Assembly (NCBI GenBank): GCA_949825045.1
Contig: OX463814.1
Location: forward strand, 29,716,383-29,780,382
From: Argyresthia goedartella
Taxonomy: Eukaryota; Arthropoda; Insecta; Lepidoptera; Argyresthiidae
Reading direction: 5' to 3'
Length of the DNA: 64,000 nt
Positions 57,285-64,000 of this stretch are shown here, in pieces; position 1 is the first letter of the stretch; the number at the start of each line of letters is the position of its first letter. A model generated the notes under the pieces. The model was not told where the DNA came from. It worked only from the letters and a program-made list of their open reading frames with translations, and ran no database searches. A program made the position numbers and the translations under genes.

Positions 57285-57370
57285 GCTTTACAGAGCGGGG
57301 TTCGAACCATGGCCCTTCGATTTATGAAGCAAGCGCTCGTCCCATTGCACTAACCAACGATCTGTATATC
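57285..57370 (-). mobile_element. tRNA-like SINE head
   Basis: The minus strand shows GTTGGTTAGTGCAATGGGAC (A-box-like), ATCGAAGGGCC and GGTTCGAACCCCGCTCT (B box). It resembles a tRNA-derived repeat head. A genuine tRNA was not supported because no clean acceptor stem is seen. Confidence 0.45.
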
Positions 57371-57572
57371 ATGGCGAAAATTAATATCATATGTTCTACT
57401 TCTATGACGCAGCGCTCTAACTTCATCGTCAACCGCACGCAATGCATTTACAAATAAATTGAAGGTAGGATATCAGAATTATAACCACAGAACAAGAATA
57501 CGTTCAGTTCGTGTCACAATATCACATAAGTTACTGCGGATCTTGTGATTTTGAAAGTTTGGACTAGTCATC

Positions 57573-59093
57573 ATGTCTCATTTTTTAACTGATTTTGTTA
57601 AAGCCAAAATAATAGTGTATTGGGAAGACAACCACAGTATTAAAAGTATATCTAGAGAATTAGGTATCGCGGTAAGTAAAAAATAATTATATATTATACT
57701 AATTTGTAACAATTTTTTGTTTCGTGTAACATAGGTTTAGTGTTAAAATTACTAATATAAGATGCCTATATTCTCTTACAGAGAAACACGGTTCGTCTTT
57801 GGATTCGGAGATACCAAGATAGTGGTGACGTAAAGCGTAACCGCCCCGGCCCGCAAGCAATGAACTACACAGATGCATCAAACCGACATCGTGAAATCGT
57901 TAATCTCCACACAGAAGACCCATTTAAGACAACACGATCAACTGCCATAGATTATAATATTTCACTGCAAACAGTAAGGAGACATTTACATGCAGGGGGT
58001 ATCCATAACTACAAGCCGGCCAAAAAAATTAAATTAACCGAAGCCCATCGCCAAGCAAGAATGAGATTCGCATCTGAATATCTAAACTTTGATTGGGAGA
58101 ACGAAATCGTAATTTTTACCGACGAAAAAAGTTTTAAGTCCGATGATGATGGCAGAAAAATATTATGGAGAAGAGCTGGCGAGCGTTATAACCATCATAA
58201 TATTTTGCCTTTGAGAACAAGTGGCAGAATAACTTTAGGTAAGAATATTTATAAACATATATGTTATATGTTGTGTTTATAAACAACATTAACATCATAC
58301 AGACAGGCACATACATTGCTTTTACTTCTGGCCCCACACTTAACCTTTCACGTCCCGTCGTCGTCGCGATATCCGGTCGGCCGAAATTTTCATAGGATTG
58401 GAACTCTATAAGTCTATGGCGTTAAGTTGAAAATCGCGATGTATTTTTGCTTATATTTTTATAGGACGTATCTTGAGAGGTTAAATAGCCTGTGTCATAG
58501 AACCAAACACGGCAACATCAGAAACATGCAACTTCTAACACCTTTTGTCTTCGTGCCCAGCCGGGATTCGAAATATTATTATTTTAAATTGTATTACGCA
58601 GTGTGGATTATTTGTTATTTAACCAAATTATTGTTTTGCAGGCTATTGGGGTTGGATGTCCTCCATGGGCCCAGGGGAGTTGATCGAATTCGGCGGCCGA
58701 ATGAACAAAGATAAATACTTGGAAATTTTACAAGATGTGATGATTCCAACAGTGCGCAACGTGTATCCAGAGGGGCAAATATACTTTATACAAGATAATT
58801 GTTCCGTGCACCGTTCGTGTTTGGTTAGAGAGTGGTTTGCCGCTCGTAATGATATAACTGTCATTGAGTGGCCATCTAAAAGCCCAGATTTGAACTTAAT
58901 TGAAAACTTGTGGGGTCAAATGGTTCTTAACTGGGATACGAGTGATGTTAGAACAAAAAGTTATTTAGACCAAGAGGTGATGAGATCTTGGGACCTTTTC
59001 CGCCTTAGTAATATGTGTTCCAACATGGTTACAGGAATGAAGTCCAGGCTTGAACAAGTGCTTCAAAATGAGGGGCACCCTCTCCGATATTAA
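57573..59093 (+). CDS. Tc1/mariner-type transposase, apparently intact, two introns
   Basis: Exon 1 is 57573-57671, exon 2 is 57782-58238, exon 3 is 58642-59093. Introns have GTAAGT...TTACAG and GTAAGA...TTGCAG ends in phases 0 and 1. The spliced frame is 335 codons without stops. N-terminal helix-turn-helix regions come first (SIKSISRELGIAV, TVRLWIRRYQDSG, GRP-like RNRPGPQ). The DDE core follows: FTDEKSF, IYFIQDNCSVHRS and WPSKSPDLNLIENLWG. There are 35 residues between the second Asp and the Glu, giving DD35E rather than the usual DD34E of Tc1. The enzyme would excise and reinsert its transposon at TA. Intron 2 contains a SINE scrap. Introns were inferred from splice signals and frame, not from transcripts. 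Confidence 0.85.
58285..58345 (-). mobile_element. SINE fragment in transposase intron 2
   Basis: ACTTCTGGCCCCACACTTAA preceded by ACAGGCACATACATTGC matches the end of the second SINE family (15725-15760) in reverse. A CCAGCCGGGATTCGAA piece at 58558-58573 may be its head. Confidence 0.6.
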
Positions 59094-59115
59094 AAATAAT
59101 TTGCTGCCACTACTT

Positions 59116-59545
59116 ATATCGAAGCAATGTTTCAATAAATTGCTATCCAGGTATAGCACTATTCGACCCTATATGCTATTTAAATATCATGCTATGATAA
59201 AGAAAGTTGAGAGATGTAAATTGTTACTTAGACTTAGTAGCATGTTGATTCTCCCTACGGAAGATTTATCATAGTTTGAGTTTATATCTTTATTTCGTTT
59301 CTTTGTTGAAAAAGTCTTAAATATTGATATCGAAGCAAAGTTTCTATAAATTGCTATCCAGGTAGCACTATTTGACCCTACATGTTATTTAAATATCATG
59401 CTATGATTATGAAAGTTGAGAGATGTAAATTGTTACAAATATACTTACATAGTAGCATGATAATTCCCTCTACGGAAGATTAATCATAGTTTGAGTTTAA
59501 ATGTTTGTCTAAGATACACATTTCTTTGTTGAAAAATTGAAATTA
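59116..59545. repeat. Tandem duplication, 211-bp period
   Basis: ATATCGAAGCAATGTTTCAA at 59116 recurs as ATATCGAAGCAAAGTTTCTA at 59327, followed in each by ATTGCTATCCAGGTA, ATTTAAATATCATGCTATGA and TACGGAAGAT. Two units just 3' of the transposase stop. Confidence 0.9.
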
Positions 59546-59699
59546 AATAAATAACTTTCAAAATTATTTTTATTTTATTTATAATAACAATAAGTTATAA
59601 AATAAGCTAGGTAAGTTATCTAACAATATAACAACCCATCGTTTCTATGAATCACCATATTATATTCCAAAATTATTACACCAACATTACCAATATTTT

Positions 59700-59795
59700 G
59701 CTTAGCAAAAACTGAGCCTTTGTGGATTCGAACATGCTACCTCTAACTTATCTTGACATGTAGCTATTTGCGCCACGTAACACTCATGATTTGTG
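59700..59795 (-). mobile_element. tRNA-like SINE head
   Basis: The minus strand shows TACGTGGCGCAAATAGCTAC (A-box-like) and GCATGTTCGAATCCACAAAG (B-box-like) in tRNA order. The body was not delimited. Confidence 0.4.
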
Positions 59796-59961
59796 ACGAA
59801 ATAAGCGTATCCTACGCTTCGACCCTGTGGTGCCTGACCTGGTGGTTTATCGAATATCGAATAGATGGCATTGATGGTAATGAAGGTCATGAAGGATTTA
59901 ACCACGAGAGAGGGCGCTTTTGTAGCACTTTTATGGGGGGTCATATGTCTCTGTTGCAGAC

Positions 59962-60767
59962 TGTACACTAATTTCGAGACCTATTACATTACTTTTAAAA
60001 TTTAATCCCGAAACTGTTACTGTTGCTAGTGAGCTCGAGCAAACGGGTGACATCTTATGTATTAAATTAGATGATCCTATAGAATATTACACAATATTAG
60101 AAGATAAATTCTATGGTGATTACCTACTTATACTTACAGTAAACATTCGTTGTGTCAATGCAAACCTGGATTCCTTTTTGGTATTTGTCTCTAGCCTGGA
60201 AACATGTGTAGACGTAATTGTGCCGATAGAATGCTGGATTGACGAAAATAGTGTAATTTCTATCATAGGCAACTATAATTAATTTAGCACAAAACGTAGC
60301 TACAATAAAAATGACGGAGTAATTGCCTATACTAGAGACTACCTTGACGTGGAAGCCAGCGAACCAAATTATGTTGTTGATGGTAACTGCCTAGCATTAC
60401 GGCTTAATAGTGAATAATCTATCATATGGTCTTACAGACCATATTGCTTCAGCAATCCAGCTAACTACATTGCATCCTTGGATGGTTTGCTGCAAAACAT
60501 CAACAGCAAAAACGTTGTCTTCACCGGGGACGTAAATATAGATATTATGCCGGAAGCGCTTACAGGTCAAGCAGCTGAATATGTTAATTTAATGGCAGCT
60601 TTTGGTCTTGGTCAGGGGGTTGATCGTCCAACTCATCAGAGAACTTGTTTGGACCATTTCATGGTGAAATCACTGAATACGGCGCACACAATAATGTTCA
60701 ATGAGTTCACAGACCACAGCCTAATTATGCTTCTAATAAACAATACTGTATCAAAGAGTAAGACTAC
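59962..60767 (+). repeat. 806-bp direct duplication, right copy
   Basis: Second copy of 56297-57102. Its right edge continues smoothly into the element E endonuclease (NYDKIRINTDKLAKCLQVYK), so this copy is collinear with the rest of the element. Confidence 0.95.
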
Positions 60768-62970
60768 TAACTATGATAAAATCCGTATCAATACCGATAA
60801 GTTAGCTAAATGTCTTCAAGTGTACAAATGGGATGAATTTCTTGCAATGACTGATGCTAATGTGGCAGCTGAGAACTAAGATAAAACCCTTAAAGCTGTC
60901 ATTAAGAACAATACCAGTGTAATTAGGATAACCCAACGAAAACAGCCTATGAAACCTTGGATAACTATGGAAGTGCTTAAATCAATAAAGAAAAGAGACA
61001 AACTATATATAAAAATTAAGGCAAATACTAACAACGACAATATTAAGGAAGAGTATACTAAATATAGAAACATGTCTAATAAAATAATTAAAAAAATTAA
61101 AAAAATAATACTACGAACGTGAATTTTGCAAAAGTTATGGGAATCCTTAAGAAATTTGTTCCCTTAATAAAACAAAGGTCTTCCGAGTTACTTAAAATTA
61201 GAACAACGTGCGAAAAATCACTGGATGAAGTCAATAATTAGTTCACATCAATAGGCAACAGTCTAGCAAACGAAACCCTAGCAAAGTTAAATACAACTGA
61301 ATATAACCTAGCTTCCCTCGCATCTTCTAGGACTTCACCTTCTAATTCGATGATGTTGTACCCTATTGACCCTAAATAAATGTCACAAATAATTAAAATG
61401 CTAAAGCCCAGTAGTGCACTTGGCTGGGATAACATTCCTACCACTATAATCAAAAGATGCAGTCAGTTATTGGCATCGCCGCTAGCACATATGTGCAACC
61501 TGAGCCTGGAGAGTGGCACCTTTCCGTCTCTTTTCAAAATAGGAATAGTTTTCCCTATATTTAAAACTGGAAACAAAAAACTTCCATCAAACTATAGGCC
61601 CATAACGTTATTAACCACACTTACTAAAATTTTGGAAAAGGTAATGAATAAAAGACTGGTCAGGTATCTTGGAACAACCAACCTACTGTCTGGTAACTAA
61701 TACGGATTTAGGTCAGGTAGAAGAACGGAGGATGCGGTGATGAAGTTGACGTCGATGGTGACACGATATGTAGATAGAGGTGACAAGTGCGTGGGTGTGT
61801 TCCTTGATCTCCAAAGGCATTTGACACAGTATGTATCCCCATCCAATAGGATGGGGATACATCCAATAGGATGGGGATACATACTGTGTCAAATGCCTTT
61901 GGAGTGTGGAGCTGGCCAATAGGCCAGCTCCACACTGGCCTGGTTCGCAGACCACCTGACAAATCGTGAACAAGCCGTCCGAATCGATAAAAATTTGAGT
62001 GGGAATGCCACATGCTCTTATGGTGTACCACAAGGAAGTACACTAGGACCGACCTTATTTCTCACTTATATCAATGAACTTTGTAAACTCGATATTAATG
62101 AAGCTGACTTGATTATGTTTGCTGATGATACAGTTATCCTATTTCACGGGCAGAACTGGACAGATGCAAAACATACAGCTGAGAGTGGGTTAGCCAAAGT
62201 TACGTGTTGGTTGGAAGACAGTTTGCTATCGCTGAACACCATGAAAACTAAACATTTGTGCTTTAGCAAAACGGCAGCTGGTAGCCCAAATGATAACCTA
62301 AATTTCCTTACTATCCACACGTATCCATGTAACACAAGGTTAGAGGAAAGAGTTTCATGTAACAGTGACAGCTTATAGAGGGTGCCTACTATTAAACCTT
62401 GGTGTTATCGTGGATGACAAGCTAAATTGGGGACCACACATAACAGCTACATCAAAAAGGATTATGAAGCTAATATTCATTTTTAAAAAACTTCGTATGT
62501 ATGCAAATAGGAACCCTGTGCTCCAGACACACAAAGCCCTATGTCACTGCGTTATTGAGTACTGCATATGTGCCTGGGGAGGTGCTTCCAAAATAATACT
62601 AATAGAGGCTGAGCGCGCGCAGCGTGCTGTACTTAAAGTTTTAGTGTTTGCCCCATGGCGGCACCCCACGACATAAGTGTAATCTGACACAAATGTGCTC
62701 ACAGTTAGGCAAACATACATTCACAAATGCATTGGGCGGTATCAAAATGTTGTAGACAAACATCTACCCGCTAACACCAAAAGAATCGTTCGGTTTCCAA
62801 TACCGATAGTCAAAAGTGCCCATGCATGCCGACAATTTGACAGTCTTGCGCCTCGTTTGTACACCAAATTAAATATAAAATTAAATAGAACGATAAAGGT
62901 TTTAATGTCAAAACTAAAGTGTGTAACTGGCTCAGATCTCTTGACTATGAAGCTACTGAAAGATTATTGA
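60478..62970 (+). pseudogene. ORF2 of element E: endonuclease end and RT
   Basis: 60478-60879 completes the endonuclease. RT follows in pieces: 61380-61700 (LKPSSALGWDNIPTTIIKRC, GIVFPIFKTGNKKLPSNYRP, stop at LSGN), then YGFRSGRRTEDAVMKL and VGVFLDL; 61995-62378 (SYGVPQGSTLGPTLFLTYIN, catalytic FADDTVILF); 62365-62676 and 62695-62970 (thumb and C-terminal region, LGVIVDDKLNWGPHI, CAWGGASK). Five or more stops or frame changes. The palm is broken by the double-hairpin insertion at 61811-61935. Target-primed reverse transcription is the role of intact relatives. Confidence 0.85.
61811..61935. repeat. Double hairpin scar 3 (in element E RT)
   Basis: Left arm 61811-61844 (34 bases), AATA, a 14-base partial inverse 61849-61862, CCAATA, then the complete inverse 61869-61902 (34 of 34). 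After one A: right arm inverse 61904-61917, AATA, right arm 61922-61935 (14 of 14). The left arm encodes the RT palm start after DL; right arm runs into WFADHLTNREQAV. Confidence 0.95.
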
Positions 62971-63455
62971 CTTCTGCAAAAATAGATCCTTCATCTCAAT
63001 CCTACTCATGTCATATATATATACTATGTATATACTTCTACGTATAGATATTCACACTTAAATAACGTGCATAATATATTTACACTAACACTCACCACAC
63101 CCCAAATCACTACCACACACTTCATACAAAAATTCACCCATCCAAGCACAACACTTACACTAACACTTAACAATTTCACCTAAACTCATAACATCACGTA
63201 CTGCTGATATTGAATTGTTATTGTTATAATTTTTTCTATTGTTTTCAAACTGTCAATTATTATTTTTTAACTTTAATTTTTTACAGTATAGTGTTGTGCC
63301 ACATTTTAATTAAATTTTATTAATTTAACACTTAATAGGGAAGAACTGTCTCCTTAGATATAGTATTTTACTAGTAAGGGAGACAGGGAACCAATTTGTA
63401 TTGCGTACTAACCTCTTTGTGAATAAAGAATTTATTATTTATTTTATTATTATTA
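62971..63455 (+). other. 3' UTR of element E
   Basis: Non-coding. Includes ACAC-rich stretches, GAACTGTCTCCTT and AAGGGAGACAG in inverted relation (about 63344 and 63377), and AATAAA at 63423. Confidence 0.6.
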
Positions 63456-63519
63456 TAAAAATACCGCTATAAAATATTGGACTAAATGCGGACTAATAAC
63501 ATAGTTTTACAGTTTTTAC

Positions 63520-63722
63520 TTTTATTTATTTCATAAATTTTATTTATATTTTGTACGTATGTATACAGTTTTATTGCGCACTAGGACAGTCCGGTTACAT
63601 AAACACTCGTGTTCGCCGTAAGAAATCTTTCTTTAGAACTAAGCTTGCCTTTGCTTATAACATTTCTTGTAACTGTCTGTACCTTTATATTTTCATTGCA
63701 ATATAGAATATGAATATGAAAT
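63520..63722 (+). mobile_element. Family A non-LTR 3' end
   Basis: TTATTGCGCACTAGGACAGT, AGAAATCTTTCTTTAGAACT, AAGCTTGCCTTTGCTTATAA and the terminal GAATATGAATATGAA match the reverse complement of 420-590 in order. Only the 3' UTR is present. Confidence 0.75.
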
Positions 63723-64000
63723 AATATCAATTGTCGATCTGTAGAAAACTCAAGATAAATGCTACCGAAATTCTTAAGATTATGAGTGGATCTTGAACCA
63801 ATTTATTACTGTAGTCATGATTGACTTGTTCTTATCTTAGGATTACACTAATATAATCTGAGATCTCACCACTTAATAAAACTAAAAAAAAACTTGTTTA
63901 CGTTTTGACGGACAACAGTTATTGATTGACGGGAAAACTATTGACATTTGACAGTTTTACTGGACAACGATGAAGGAAATTCTACAAAAACAAACAAATT
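63723..64000. other. Right-edge sequence, nothing recognised
   Basis: AT-rich. CGGACAACAGTTATTGATTG and similar pieces do not match anything else in the window. Confidence 0.35.

Larger units (their letters stand above)
57103..59961. mobile_element. 2.86-kb insert carrying a Tc1-like transposon
   Basis: Sequence between the two duplicate copies. It starts CCCCTAGACCCCCCAACTTT and ends with a TATGGGGGGTCATATG segment near 59932-59947, so GACCCCCCA / TGGGGGGTC is a possible short inverted end pair. It holds tRNA-like sequences at 57285-57370 and 59700-59790, the transposase gene, and a tandem duplication. True transposon ends inside it were not fixed. Confidence 0.6.
55900..63455 (+). mobile_element. 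Non-LTR element E, interrupted by a duplication and insertion
   Basis: FP-type ORF1 end, endonuclease and RT of a relative of element C. The element reads 55900-57102 then continues at 60768. Between lie 2,859 bases of other sequence and a second copy (59962-60767) of 56297-57102. 3' UTR ends in GAATAAAGAATTTATTATTT and an ATT-rich tail at about 63455. 5' end truncated near 55900. Confidence 0.85.

Overview
The window looks like AT-rich, repeat-dominated nuclear DNA of a moth or butterfly. There are no operons, rRNA genes, CRISPR arrays or prokaryotic genes. It holds tRNA-derived SINEs, several non-LTR retrotransposons with the short simple tails usual in Lepidoptera, three good copies of a dispersed repeat opening with CGGTCAAGTGCGAGTC, Tc1/mariner-type transposases, MITEs, and a nearly complete LTR retroelement with an env-like gene. 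The lepidopteran assignment is inference from these repeats and was not tested by a search.

Layout. 0.4-2.3 kb: Jockey-like RT relic (family A, minus). 3.7-3.9 kb: SINE. 4.5-6.7 kb: 5'-truncated Jockey-like element (minus). 9.1-10.3 kb: decayed DDE transposase (minus) split by a SINE. 13.5-16.1 kb: the best host-gene candidate, a two-exon secreted six-cysteine peptide (minus) with a TATA box and a kappaB-like site. 16.3-23.9 kb: MITEs, dispersed repeats, hairpins and an RTE fragment. 23.9-37.6 kb: Ty3/Gypsy-type element with 277/279-bp LTRs, GTAC target duplication, gag, protease, RT-RNase H, integrase and env; a 5.1-kb non-LTR element sits inside env. 40.4-46.0 kb: CR1-like element (minus) with PHD finger, SGNH-like domain, endonuclease and RT essentially in one frame. 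46.0-48.1 kb: non-LTR relic with YLDD RT and an apparent restriction-like endonuclease. 48.1-50.6 kb: mariner, RTE and Jockey fragments and a truncated retroinsertion with 14-bp target duplications. 50.8-55.0 kb: RT tail, then a decayed element with FP-like ORF1, EN and RT. 55.9-63.5 kb: another FP-type non-LTR element interrupted by 2.86 kb that carries an apparently intact two-intron Tc1-like transposase gene, flanked by an 806-bp near-identical duplication.

How parts relate. Nesting gives an order of events: RTE relic, then LTR element inserted into it, then non-LTR element inserted into env. Most coding sequence is mobile-element derived and broken. The six-cysteine peptide gene and the Tc1-like transposase gene are the only complete genes that read through once introns are removed.

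Most unusual signal. At three unrelated places inside retroelement coding sequence (29233-29309, 52400-52472, 61811-61935) there is the same architecture: left flank, loop, inverted copy of left flank, inverted copy of right flank, loop, right flank. In two cases the inverted copies abut exactly. This is what would be expected if both ends of a break folded back, copied themselves and were then joined.
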